This document shows, in pieces, positions 51,347-59,857 of a stretch of 64,000 nucleotides of DNA. Position numbers and translations under genes: made by a program. Source of the DNA: Streptomyces sp. NBC_00273 (GTDB lineage Bacteria > Actinomycetota > Actinomycetes > Streptomycetales > Streptomycetaceae). The notes below the pieces were generated by a model that was not told where the DNA came from, did no database searches, and saw nothing but the letters and a program-made list of their open reading frames with translations. The stretch is from assembly GCF_036178145.1 (NCBI RefSeq), contig NZ_CP108067.1, positions 5,766,001-5,830,000 on the forward strand. The letters are read 5' to 3'. Each line of letters opens with the position of its first letter. Within the stretch, counting starts at the first letter, position 1.

Positions 51347-52485
51347 GTTCGGGCTCCGCCGGGGCCCTGTCGGTGACGCTGTGCCGCGACCCCCGGCAGT
51401 TCGCCGCGCTGGAGGAGTCCTGGAACAGGCTCTTCCGCGGCTGCCCCACCGCCACCCCCTTCCAGAGCCACGCCTGGCTCCACTCCTGGTGGCTGTCGTA
51501 CGGCAAGGACGGCCGGCTCCGGATCGTCCTCGTCCGGCGCGGCGAGGAGCTGGTCGGCGCGGCCGCGTTGATGCTCGTACACCGGCCGATGCCCCTGCTG
51601 GTGCCGATCGGCGGACCCATCACCGACTACTTCGACGTGCTCGTGGCCGCGGAGTACGCCGACCAGGTCGTCCCGGCGCTGGCCCGCGGGCTGCACCGGG
51701 CCGCCCGCGGCGCCGTCGTGGACCTGCGGGAGGTACGTCCCGGGGCCGCCGCCGAGGAGCTGTACCGGCAGTGGCCCGGGGTCTCCAGCATGCTCGCCGA
51801 CTCCACGTGCATGGAGCTGCCGACGCTGCCGTTCGACGAACTGGTCAAGCGGATGCCGGCCTCCGGCGCCCAGCGGGTGCGGGCCAAGCTGCGCAAGACC
51901 GACGCGGCCGGGATCGAGGAGCACGAGGTCTCCGAGCAGGAAGTGCCGCGTGCCGTACGGACCCTGCTGCGCCTGCACGAGAAGCAGTGGCGCGGTCGCG
52001 GAGTGACGCCCGAGCACCTGCGGCCCCGCTTCGCCGAGCACCTGACCCGGGCCACGCGGCGGATGGTGCGGGCCGGGGAGAGCCGGCTGACGGAGTTCCG
52101 GCTGGACGGCAAGGTGGTGGCGGCCAACGTCACGCTGCTGTCGTCCGGGCTCAGCGGCGGCTACCTGTACGGGGCCGACCCCGACCTGCGGACGCGGAAG
52201 GTGGACGTCGCGACGCTGCTGCTGCGCCACGAGGCGCGGCGGGCGCTCGCCGAGGGCCGGCCCGTGGTGAGCTTCCTGCGCGGCAACGAGCCGTACAAGA
52301 ACCACTGGCGGCCCGAAACGGTCGTCAACCGGCGTTTCCTGCTGTCCACGGCGGCGCTCGCGCCCCTGCTGCGCGTACACGAGTCGCAGGTCACGGGGCG
52401 CGAACGGGCGGTGGACGTACTGCGGGAGGTACTGCCGGCCGCCAGGGACTGGCGGGCGCGGCTCAACGAACTGCGGGTGCGATGA
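51343..52485 (+). CDS. GNAT acetyltransferase, CelD/FemAB-like
   Basis: The product is 380 residues, the length of CelD/BcsL-type acyltransferases. It has two GNAT-like halves: the N-terminal part with PFQSHAWLHSWW, and the C-terminal part with FRLDGKVVAANVTLLSSGLSGGYLYG, FLRGNEPYKNHW and an LLLRHEARR helix. Members of this family often sit in extracellular-polysaccharide clusters and may acylate a sugar or lipid. The four-base overlap shows coupling. Its stop lies 5 bases from that of the opposed GH26 gene. Confidence 0.8.
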   Translation: MSSGSAGALSVTLCRDPRQFAALEESWNRLFRGCPTATPFQSHAWLHSWWLSYGKDGRLRIVLVRRGEELVGAAALMLVHRPMPLLVPIGGPITDYFDVLVAAEYADQVVPALARGLHRAARGAVVDLREVRPGAAAEELYRQWPGVSSMLADSTCMELPTLPFDELVKRMPASGAQRVRAKLRKTDAAGIEEHEVSEQEVPRAVRTLLRLHEKQWRGRGVTPEHLRPRFAEHLTRATRRMVRAGESRLTEFRLDGKVVAANVTLLSSGLSGGYLYGADPDLRTRKVDVATLLLRHEARRALAEGRPVVSFLRGNEPYKNHWRPETVVNRRFLLSTAALAPLLRVHESQVTGRERAVDVLREVLPAARDWRARLNELRVR

Positions 52486-52490
52486 CCCGT

Positions 52491-54149
52491 CTAGAAGGGC
52501 CAGAAGCTGGATTCCTTGCCGAAGTCCAGCTTGATGCAGACCGACTGCGTGCCGACCAGCTTGGAGAGCCACTCGCCGAAGTTGAGCGGCACGCACCAGT
52601 GCCTGCTGTTGACCGGCGGCGGCGTGGGCTGCGGCAGGGGCTTCGGCGGCGTGGGCTCGGGCTTCGGCGTGAGCGGGCTCGGGGCGACCGGCGAGGGCGC
52701 CGGGACCTGGGGCGTCGGGACCGCCGGGGAGGGCCGGGGGGTGGGCTCGGGGTCGGGGTCGGGGTCGGGTACCTCGGGTGTCGGGACGAGCGGGCTGGGA
52801 GTGACCGGCAGCGGGGCCTCCGGGCTCGGGGCGACCGGGCTCGGGGCGACCGGGCTCGGGGCGACCGGGCTCGGGGTGACCGGCGCCGGGACGAGCGGGC
52901 TCGGGACCACGGGCGTGGGCGTCGGGACCTCGGGCTTCGGGACCTGGGGTGTGGGGACCTGGGGCGTCGGGACCACCGGCGTGGGCGTGGGGACCACCGG
53001 CGTCGGGACCTGCGGCGTCGGGACCTGCGGCGTCGGGATCTGAGGGGTCGGGACCTGAGGTGTGGGCACCTGCGGGGTCGGCACGACCGGCGTGGGCACC
53101 ACGGGGGTCGGGACCACCGGCGTCGGCACCACGGGGGTGGGCACCACCGGGGTCGGGACCACCGGGCCGGGCCGCTCGGGCGTCAGTGCGTCGCGGAAGG
53201 CCTTGGAGGACTCCGGGTTCTGCTTGCACTGCCACACGCCGTGCGGGCAGTAGTCGGTGATGGTGTGGTAGAGCGGCTTGTGCTGCGCGATCCACTTCAG
53301 CATGCGCCGCACGTACTCCGGATTGTCCCCGCGCCGGAACAGCCCCCACTCCGGGTAGGAGATCGGCTTGCCGTGTGCTTTCGCGAAGTTGACCTGGTGC
53401 TGGAGTCCGTACGGCTGGGTGATCTGGTCGTCGAACGTGTGGCCGGGACCTTGGTCGTACGAGTCCATTCCGATGACGTCGACCACGTCGTCGCCGGGGT
53501 AGCACTTCGTCCAGCCGATCGCGTCCGTACCCCGGTTCGGGGCGAAGTCGAACGTGAACTCCTGCCCGGGTACGGCGCGCATCGTCTTGACGATGCGCTT
53601 CCAGTACGCCTTCCAGTTCTCCGGGTCCGGCGCGCACCGGTGGGTGTAGGTGACGCCGTTCATCTCCCAGCCGAGCACGATCACCGTGTCCGGGACGCCC
53701 AGCTCGACCAGCCGCTCGGCGAGCCGCTGGAAGTGCCGGTCGTACTGGCCCTCCGCGCCCGCCCTGATCAGCTGGGCCACCCGGTAGTCGGGCACCCGGT
53801 CCTCGTTCCGTTCCTGCATGGGCACGTTGAGGACGAACAGCCGGTCGTCGTCGGCCTGGCGCCACTCGGCCCAGTTCTCCAGGAACGAGACCCTGCCCTC
53901 GATGCCGGCCCACTTGTCGCCGGGGAGATAGGTGTGTCCGACCCGGATCTTCTTGCCGCCCAGCCAGCTCGACAGGTACGGGATCCGGGCCACCCCGGGC
54001 GGCCCGTAGTCGAGATAGGCGCCCATGGCGATGTCGGAGCCCTCGGGCCGGTCCTTCTCGGGCGTCGCGAGCGTGGCACCGGTGGCCAGCAGTCCGGCCG
54101 TGACCGTACCAATGCAGGTGCTCGCCAGTCGGCGGCGTGGTCTGGGCAT
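52491..54149 (-). CDS. GH26-like secreted glycanase with a Pro-repeat stalk
   Basis: The product is 552 residues. A signal peptide (1-29) is followed by a glycoside hydrolase domain (about 30-325) with acid/base Glu162 in GWEMNG and nucleophile Glu267 in YPEWG, the GH26 (beta-mannanase-type) pattern. A long tandem run of (V/Q)VPTP units follows, then a Cys-containing C-terminal piece (NSRHWCVPLNFGEWL...). ATG 54149 has GGGAG upstream. It is opposed to the cluster, and may trim or recycle the polymer made by the cluster. The stalk is a minisatellite (52640-53170). Confidence 0.82.
   Translation of the reverse strand: MPRPRRRLASTCIGTVTAGLLATGATLATPEKDRPEGSDIAMGAYLDYGPPGVARIPYLSSWLGGKKIRVGHTYLPGDKWAGIEGRVSFLENWAEWRQADDDRLFVLNVPMQERNEDRVPDYRVAQLIRAGAEGQYDRHFQRLAERLVELGVPDTVIVLGWEMNGVTYTHRCAPDPENWKAYWKRIVKTMRAVPGQEFTFDFAPNRGTDAIGWTKCYPGDDVVDVIGMDSYDQGPGHTFDDQITQPYGLQHQVNFAKAHGKPISYPEWGLFRRGDNPEYVRRMLKWIAQHKPLYHTITDYCPHGVWQCKQNPESSKAFRDALTPERPGPVVPTPVVPTPVVPTPVVPTPVVPTPVVPTPQVPTPQVPTPQIPTPQVPTPQVPTPVVPTPTPVVPTPQVPTPQVPKPEVPTPTPVVPSPLVPAPVTPSPVAPSPVAPSPVAPSPEAPLPVTPSPLVPTPEVPDPDPDPEPTPRPSPAVPTPQVPAPSPVAPSPLTPKPEPTPPKPLPQPTPPPVNSRHWCVPLNFGEWLSKLVGTQSVCIKLDFGKESSFWPF
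52640..53170. repeat. 15-bp coding minisatellite in the GH26-like gene
   Basis: Units of 15 bases, each giving PVVPT, PQVPT, PEVPT or a near relative, are repeated in frame. The regular part is 52900-53165. Length may vary between strains by slippage, changing the stalk length. Confidence 0.85.
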
Positions 54150-54298
54150 GGCGTCTCCCGAGCTTTCCTGAATCGGTGTGCTGTCCAAAGACGTTAGGCA
54201 TCAGATCTGACGAATGGCCTGTCCGGTGACTGCCGCGTAGGCCATTAGCAGGTGCGCACCACTCCCGCTTGGTCCGACTAGGTGAAAGACGCCGTTCC

Positions 54299-55786
54299 AT
54301 GCCCGCGTATCTCAACCATGTGCCCGCCGTTGTGCTCAGACTCGATCGGAATCCGTTCCACCACGGAACCCTCGGCGCCGTCAGATCCCTTGGCCGCAAG
54401 GGCGTGGAGGTCCATGCCGTCGTCGAGTCCGGGGGAGGTCCCATGGGGCGTTCGCGCTATCTGCGCGCCGTGCATCCCGGGCCGGTGGGCGGGCTGGACC
54501 CCGAGGCGCCCGAGGCGCTGCTGGAGTGCCTGACCGGGGTGTCGGAGCGGATCGGCCGCCCGGCCGTGCTCATCGCCATGGACGACCTGAGCGCGATCGC
54601 CGTGTCGCGCGTCGCGCCGATGCTCCGCGAGCGCTTCCGGATTCCCCATCAGCCCGACAACCTGCCCGCCCGGGTGGCCGACAAGGCCGAGCTGTCGCGG
54701 CTCTGCGCCCGGTGGGACGTCCCGCACCCGGAGACCGTGATCCCGGCGAGCGGGGCCGAGGCGGCCGAGGCGGCCTGGCGGCTCGGCCTGCCCGTGATCG
54801 CCAAGTGGAGCCGGCCCTGGTTGCTGCCGACCGGGGCCGACGGGCTGCGCAGCACCACGCTCTTGCGCACCACCGCCGAGGCGCGCGGGCTCTACGAGCG
54901 CTCCGCCGAGGCCGGGAGCAGGCTGCTGCTCCAACGGTTCCTGCCGGCCGGTCCCGACACGGACTGGTTCTTCCACGGCGCCTTCGCGCGGGGCGGGCGT
55001 CCGCTGCTCGCGGGCTCGGGCCGCAAGGAGTTGTCCTGGCCGGTGCGGACGGGGCTGACGGCCGTGGGGCGCTGGCTGCCGGATCCGGCGGTGGAGGAAG
55101 CGGGGCTGCGGCTCGCCGAACGGCTGGGCTACCAGGGGATCCTGGACCTGGACTTCCGCCGCGACGAGGAGGGCTGCTTCCGCCTCGTGGACTTCAACCC
55201 CCGGCCGGGCGCGCAGTTCCGGCTCTTCGCGGACTCGGCCGGGCTGGACGTCGTACGGGCGATGTACCTGGACCTGACGGGTCAGCAGGTCCCGCAGCCT
55301 TCGGGCGGACCGGGGCGGGTGTTCGTCGCGGAGAACTACGCGCTGCTGGCGAGGGCCCGGGGCGGGTCGATGCCGCGCCGCCCGGCGGCGGTGGCCGTGG
55401 ACCCGGCCGGGGCGGCGGGGGCGTCCGCGTCCTCGGGCCCGGGCGCTGACCAGGAGTCGGCCCCGCGGCGGGCCCCGAAGCGGCCCGTCGAGCGGGGGAG
55501 CGTCGAGACGGCCTGGTTCGCCGCGGACGATCTGCTGCCGTTCGTGGCGATGCTCGGCGCCCTGTTGGGGCGGGGGGCGGGCAAGGGGGTACGGGCGCTG
55601 CGCGGGGTTCCGGAGCAGGGCCGCCGCACGGCGCTCGCGGTCGTCCGCGCGCCCCGGCAGCGCGGCCGGAACCAGGAATCCGCCGGATCCGGCGGTTCCG
55701 CCGGCTCCACCGGATCCGCCGCGCCGGCCTCCCGGCCCGTCCCGCCGGAGGCCCCGGCCGAGCCGGACGAGCTGGTGTCCCGTTGA
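54299..55786 (+). CDS. ATP-grasp ligase-like enzyme
   Basis: The product is 495 residues. Segments LPVIAKWSRP, LLLQRFLPAGPDTDWFFHG and FRLVDFNPRPGAQFRLF are ATP-grasp features (ATP-binding, metal-binding NPR). The family makes an acyl phosphate and joins a carboxyl group to an amine, thiol or sugar. The last about 130 residues are a Pro/Ala/Gly-rich tail with no clear domain. It may attach an amino acid or other acid to the polymer. ATG 54299 follows AGGTGAAAG. Confidence 0.82.
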   Translation: MPAYLNHVPAVVLRLDRNPFHHGTLGAVRSLGRKGVEVHAVVESGGGPMGRSRYLRAVHPGPVGGLDPEAPEALLECLTGVSERIGRPAVLIAMDDLSAIAVSRVAPMLRERFRIPHQPDNLPARVADKAELSRLCARWDVPHPETVIPASGAEAAEAAWRLGLPVIAKWSRPWLLPTGADGLRSTTLLRTTAEARGLYERSAEAGSRLLLQRFLPAGPDTDWFFHGAFARGGRPLLAGSGRKELSWPVRTGLTAVGRWLPDPAVEEAGLRLAERLGYQGILDLDFRRDEEGCFRLVDFNPRPGAQFRLFADSAGLDVVRAMYLDLTGQQVPQPSGGPGRVFVAENYALLARARGGSMPRRPAAVAVDPAGAAGASASSGPGADQESAPRRAPKRPVERGSVETAWFAADDLLPFVAMLGALLGRGAGKGVRALRGVPEQGRRTALAVVRAPRQRGRNQESAGSGGSAGSTGSAAPASRPVPPEAPAEPDELVSR

Positions 55787-55844
55787 CCGCGACCGTCGCG
55801 GCGGGCCGGGTCGGGCCGGTGACCATCGAGTTGGAGGAGCGGCG

Positions 55845-57155
55845 TTGACGCGGATCGACGATCTCGTGGTGATCGGTGCGGGCCCGTACGGGCTGTCGAT
55901 CGCCGCCCACGCGGCGGCAGCCGGGCTGGACGTGCGGCTGCTGGGGCGGCCCATGGCCTCGTGGCGCGACCACATGCCCGACGGCATGTACCTGAAGTCG
56001 GAGCCCTGGTCGTCCAACCTGTCCGCGCCGGGCGGGCGGTACACCCTGGCCGACTACTGCGCCACCCTCGGCACGAGCGCGGAACACGGCACTCCGCTGC
56101 CGATCGGCACGTTCAGTGCGTACGGGATGTGGTTCGCCCGGCAGGCCGCGCCCGAGGTGGAGGAGGTGACCGTACTGGAGGTGACCCCGCAGGGCGACGG
56201 CTTCCGGGTGCGCACCGCCGAGGGACCGCCCCTGCTCGCCCGTGCGGTGGCCCTCGCGGTCGGGGTGATGCCCTTCGTCCGTCACCCCGAGGCGCTGGCG
56301 GACCTCCCGCCCGCGCACTACTCGCACAGCAGCGGCCACCGGGACCTGAGCCGGTTCGCGGGCCGCGAGGTCGCCGTGCTCGGGGCCGGGCAGGCTGCCC
56401 TGGAGACCGCGGCGCTGCTGGCCGAGCAGGGTGCCCTGCCCTGCCTGGTCGCCCGGCGCTCCCGGCTGAACTGGAACACCGTCCCGCAGCCCCTGGACCG
56501 GCCCCCGCTGCGGGCCCTGCGCGATCCCCACAGCGGCCTCGGCACCGGCTGGCGCAGCTGGGTGTGGTCCGAGCTGCCCTGGGCGGTGCGCCGGCTGCCC
56601 GCGCCCACCCGGGAGCGGATCGCGGCGACGGCGCTGGGTCCGGCCGGTGCCTGGTGGTTGCGGGACCGCTTCGAGCGGCGCGTTCCCGTCCTGCTCGGGC
56701 ACCAGCTGCACCGGGCGGTGGCGGTGGGCGAGCGGACCCGGCTCGGGCTGACCACGCGGGCGGGGGAATCCGTGGTGCTGGACACCTCGCACGTCATCGC
56801 AGCCACCGGCTTCGTGCCGGAGCTGGCCCGCCTCGAGCTGCTCGACGCGGGGCTGCGGGCGGCGCTGGAGACCGTGGGGGAGAGCGGGGCGCCGGAGCTG
56901 AGTCCCGGGTTCGAGTCCTCCTGGCCCGGACTGTTCTTCGCGGGGCTGCTGACGGCTCCCTCATTCGGCCCTTCCATGCGATTCGTACACGGCGCGGGGT
57001 TCACGGCGGGGAGACTAGTGAGAGGAGTCCGCAAGCGCCTCGGTGCCCGGGGTCCGCGGCCGGGTTCCCCCGGTGTCGTCCGGCCGGGCCGGGCGGCTGT
57101 CCCCGGGCCGTTTCCGGGGGTACCCCCAGGGCATCCGAAGACACATCTGCGGTGA
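55845..57155 (+). CDS. FAD/NAD(P)-dependent oxidoreductase (N-hydroxylase or monooxygenase-like)
   Basis: The product is 436 residues. The FAD motif is VIGAGPYGLSIAAHA (about 9-23) and a second nucleotide motif is VAVLGAGQAALETAALLAEQG (about 178-198). MYLKSEPWSSNL is typical of the flavin monooxygenase/lysine-ornithine hydroxylase-like group. The TTG start has GGAGGAG 5 bases upstream. It follows the ATP-grasp gene by 58 bases. Which amine or sugar it oxidises cannot be told. Confidence 0.85.
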   Translation: MTRIDDLVVIGAGPYGLSIAAHAAAAGLDVRLLGRPMASWRDHMPDGMYLKSEPWSSNLSAPGGRYTLADYCATLGTSAEHGTPLPIGTFSAYGMWFARQAAPEVEEVTVLEVTPQGDGFRVRTAEGPPLLARAVALAVGVMPFVRHPEALADLPPAHYSHSSGHRDLSRFAGREVAVLGAGQAALETAALLAEQGALPCLVARRSRLNWNTVPQPLDRPPLRALRDPHSGLGTGWRSWVWSELPWAVRRLPAPTRERIAATALGPAGAWWLRDRFERRVPVLLGHQLHRAVAVGERTRLGLTTRAGESVVLDTSHVIAATGFVPELARLELLDAGLRAALETVGESGAPELSPGFESSWPGLFFAGLLTAPSFGPSMRFVHGAGFTAGRLVRGVRKRLGARGPRPGSPGVVRPGRAAVPGPFPGVPPGHPKTHLR

Positions 57156-57179
57156 GATCCGCGGAGAGAGGGGTCCGTG

Positions 57180-57476
57180 ATGAGCTCGGAGCGAGCGCAG
57201 GGCCGCGGCTGGGTGCGCATTCCCGCCAGCCGCGGGGAACAACCCGCCGGTCGGGCCAGGGCCGCCGGGTACGACCGCGCCCCGTACGCCGGGCCGTATG
57301 CGGGCCCGTACGCGGGACCGTATGCCGGGTCGTACGCGACGGCCTCCCACGCCGACCAGCCCACGATCTACCTCTCCCTGGTCAAGCGCTGGAGGGAGGC
57401 CGGGCGCACCCTTCCGGGGCATCCTGACGAGGAGTGGGAGCGGCTGATCTCCCAGCCGTACTGGCCCGGCCGTTAG
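57180..57476 (+). CDS. Small hypothetical protein with GPYA repeats
   Basis: The product is 98 residues. A middle part consists of tandem GPYA units (four 12-bp DNA repeats near 57280-57330), and the C-terminus has a conserved-looking helix TIYLSLVKRWREAGRTLPGHPDEEWERL. The start could be GTG 57177 or ATG 57180; AGAGGGG lies before both. It ends directly before the phosphatase gene. The family is not recognised. Confidence 0.6.
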   Translation: MSSERAQGRGWVRIPASRGEQPAGRARAAGYDRAPYAGPYAGPYAGPYAGSYATASHADQPTIYLSLVKRWREAGRTLPGHPDEEWERLISQPYWPGR

Positions 57477-59576
57477 GTGGTGTGGAACGTGGCAGCGGCG
57501 GAACGGGACGGACCCGAGCCGGCCCGGCGGCCCCCCGTGACCGTGCCCGGGGAGCGGTTCGCGCTCAACGGCATGGGCAGTCTCGAATGGGACCTGGGCG
57601 CCGGAACGGTGGTGCTCGACGAGGCTGCGATGGAGGTCTTCGACCTCGGGCCGGAGGAGTTCGACGGCACCGTGCCCGGGGTCGGGCGGCGCATCCCGTC
57701 CGCGGACGGTCTCCGGCTGACCCGGATCGTCGAAGGCGTCCTGGCGGACGGCGGGGACACGTACGGCGCGTACTTCACGGTGAAACGGCGCGACGGGCGC
57801 GACCAGTGGACGCACACCTCGGGCCGGGTGCTGCGGGACGGCGCCGGGCAGCCCGAGCGGATCGTGGGGATCGTCCGGGACGCGACCGCCGAGCTCGCCC
57901 ACGCCACGCTGCTGCGCAAGCTGGAGGCGGCGCGCGCCCAGCAGACGACGATCGTGCAGCGGACCACGGAGGCCCTGTCGCGGGCGGTGACGGTCGACGA
58001 CGTCACGGCCGCGCTGACCGGGGCGGGCGCGCTGGAACGACTCGGTGCGGACGGGCTGGCCCTGGGACTGGTCGAGGGCGGCACCATCAAGATCATCGCG
58101 CTGAGCGGGGAGTCCCTGGAGATCCTCAGCGAGCGCCGGTTCACCCGGCTGGACGGTTCGCTGCCGCTGTCGCACGTGGTGCTCACCCGGCAGGCACGTT
58201 TCGTCACCTCGCTCGCCGACCTCGGCGGCGAGTTCCCGCTGCTGGCGGACTACCTGAACCGCATCCGGTACGACGCCGCCGCCTACCTGCCGCTGATCGC
58301 GCAGGCCAAGGCCATCGGCGGGCTGGTCCTCTTCTACCGGCGGCGCACCGAGTTCAGCCCGGAGGAGCGCAACCTCTGCCTGGGCCTGGCGGGCATCGTG
58401 GCCCAGTCCCTCCAGCGGGCGCTCCTCTTTGACCAGGAGCGGGAGTTCGCGACCGGCCTGCAGGCCGCCATGCTGCCGCGCCGGATCCCGGAGATCAGCG
58501 GCGGGGAGATCGCGGTCCGCTACCACGCCGCCTGGAGCGGGCGGGAGGTCGGCGGGGACTGGTACGACGTGATCTCGCTGCCCCGCGACCGCGTGGGCGT
58601 CGTGGTGGGCGACGTCCAGGGCCACGACACGCACGCGGCGGCGATCATGGGCCAGCTGCGGATCGCGCTGCGGGCGTACGCGGGGGAGGGCCATCCGCCG
58701 TCCACGGTGCTGGCCCGGGCCTCGCGCTTCCTCGCCGAGTTGGACACCGAACGCTTCGCCACCTGCATGTACGCGCAGGTGGACCTGGAGACCGGCGGCG
58801 TACGGGCCGTCCGTGCGGGTCACCTCGGACCGCTGATCCGGCACACGGACGGGCGTACGGGCTGGCCCAACGTGCGCGGCGGCCTGCCGCTCGGGCTGGC
58901 CTCGCTCTTCGAGTACGAGGAGTTCCCCGAGACCCGGCTGGACCTGGTGCCCGGGGAGACCCTGGTGCTGTGCACGGACGGCCTCGTGGAGGAGCCGGGC
59001 ACCACCATCACCGCCGGGATGGACGCCCTCGCCCAGGCCGTGCGCAGCGGCCCCCAGGGGGCCGCGGCCCTCGCCGACCACCTCTCCGACCGGCTCTGGG
59101 AGCGCTGGGGTTCCGGGGACGACGTCGCCCTGCTGGTGCTGCGCCGGGCCCCCGACCCGGGAACCCACCGGGCGCCGCGCATCCACCAGTACGTCCACCA
59201 GGCGGACCCGGAGGGCCTCTCGGAGGCCCGGTACGCCCTGCGCCAGGCGCTGCGCGACTGGGGCATGCCGGAGCTCGCCGACGACGTGGAGCTGGCGGCC
59301 GGGGAGCTGCTGGTCAACGCGCTGCTGCACACCGACGGCGGGGCGGTGCTGACGATGGAGGTGCTGCCGGAGCCGGTCCGGCGGATCCGGCTGTGGGTCA
59401 AGGACCGCTCCAGCGTGTGGCCGCGCCGGCGCACCCCGGGCGAGGCGGCCACCACGGGGCGCGGGCTGCTGCTGGTGGACGCGCTGGCCACGCACTGGGG
59501 CGTGGAGTCCCGGGGCGAGGGCAAGGCGGTGTGGTGCGAGTTCGACGCCGGCGGCAGGCCCCGGAGCGCGGGGTGA
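57477..59576 (+). CDS. PAS-GAF-PP2C (SpoIIE/RsbU)-HATPase signalling protein
   Basis: The product is 699 residues. A PAS domain (about 25-140) and a GAF-like domain (about 155-310) precede a SpoIIE/RsbU-type phosphatase (about 325-555, WSGREVGGDWYDVI, GDVQGHDTHAA, CTDGLVE, GDDVALLVL). A HATPase anti-sigma-type domain (about 580-695, AAGELLVNALLHTDGG and GRGLLLVDALATHWG) follows. It probably senses a signal and controls an anti-anti-sigma factor or sigma pathway. The start follows the previous stop directly; GTG 57489, with AGGTGG 8 bases upstream, is an alternative. Confidence 0.9.
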   Translation: MVWNVAAAERDGPEPARRPPVTVPGERFALNGMGSLEWDLGAGTVVLDEAAMEVFDLGPEEFDGTVPGVGRRIPSADGLRLTRIVEGVLADGGDTYGAYFTVKRRDGRDQWTHTSGRVLRDGAGQPERIVGIVRDATAELAHATLLRKLEAARAQQTTIVQRTTEALSRAVTVDDVTAALTGAGALERLGADGLALGLVEGGTIKIIALSGESLEILSERRFTRLDGSLPLSHVVLTRQARFVTSLADLGGEFPLLADYLNRIRYDAAAYLPLIAQAKAIGGLVLFYRRRTEFSPEERNLCLGLAGIVAQSLQRALLFDQEREFATGLQAAMLPRRIPEISGGEIAVRYHAAWSGREVGGDWYDVISLPRDRVGVVVGDVQGHDTHAAAIMGQLRIALRAYAGEGHPPSTVLARASRFLAELDTERFATCMYAQVDLETGGVRAVRAGHLGPLIRHTDGRTGWPNVRGGLPLGLASLFEYEEFPETRLDLVPGETLVLCTDGLVEEPGTTITAGMDALAQAVRSGPQGAAALADHLSDRLWERWGSGDDVALLVLRRAPDPGTHRAPRIHQYVHQADPEGLSEARYALRQALRDWGMPELADDVELAAGELLVNALLHTDGGAVLTMEVLPEPVRRIRLWVKDRSSVWPRRRTPGEAATTGRGLLLVDALATHWGVESRGEGKAVWCEFDAGGRPRSAG

Positions 59577-59591
59577 TCGGACGATCACCCC
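59570..59591 (+). terminator. Terminator overlapping the stop of the phosphatase gene
   Basis: A 9-bp stem GGGGTGATC / GATCACCCC with loop GGAC contains the TGA stop codon (59574-59576). Confidence 0.65.
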
Positions 59592-59647
59592 GGGTTGTGG
59601 GATGCGGGGGTCGGGGTGATGATGCGAGCCATGGAACGGATCGTGTT

Positions 59648-59815
59648 GTGCGCGGGCTGACCAAGGTCGCCGTGACGGGCGCTCTGGCCGTGCTCCTGGC
59701 GGTGGCCGGGGTGCCGGCCGTCGTGGACTGGGCGACGGGTCGACCGCACGCGGACCCCGCGTGCCAGTCGGTGGCCTTCATGTCGATGACGGACGTCGCC
59801 CCGCACTGCCGGTAG
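59648..59815 (+). CDS. Small secreted peptide with two Cys
   Basis: The product is 55 residues. A hydrophobic signal-like segment (about 7-26) is followed by a short mature part ending with two Cys (PACQSV and PHCR). GTG 59648 is the first in-frame start with a possible ribosome site (GGAACGGA). The stop lies inside a terminator stem, which supports the frame being real. The function is unknown. Confidence 0.45.
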   Translation: MRGLTKVAVTGALAVLLAVAGVPAVVDWATGRPHADPACQSVAFMSMTDVAPHCR

Positions 59816-59829
59816 CGGCGGCTACCGGC
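59808..59829. terminator. Terminator between the small peptide and DUF6299-like genes
   Basis: A 9-bp perfect stem GCCGGTAGC / GCTACCGGC, loop GGCG, includes the TAG stop of the small peptide gene. The convergent gene begins its stop 28 bases later. Confidence 0.7.
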
Positions 59830-59857
59830 CCCGGGCGCGGGCCGCGGGCCCCCACCC

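Noticed and set aside
52640..53170. CRISPR-like repeat
   Set aside because: The 15-bp units are in frame within a coding region and have no unique spacers.
51034..54444. Open frame of 1,136 codons on the minus strand
   Set aside because: It crosses several real genes and contains no domain beyond Pro/Ala/Gly-rich translation of GC-rich DNA.
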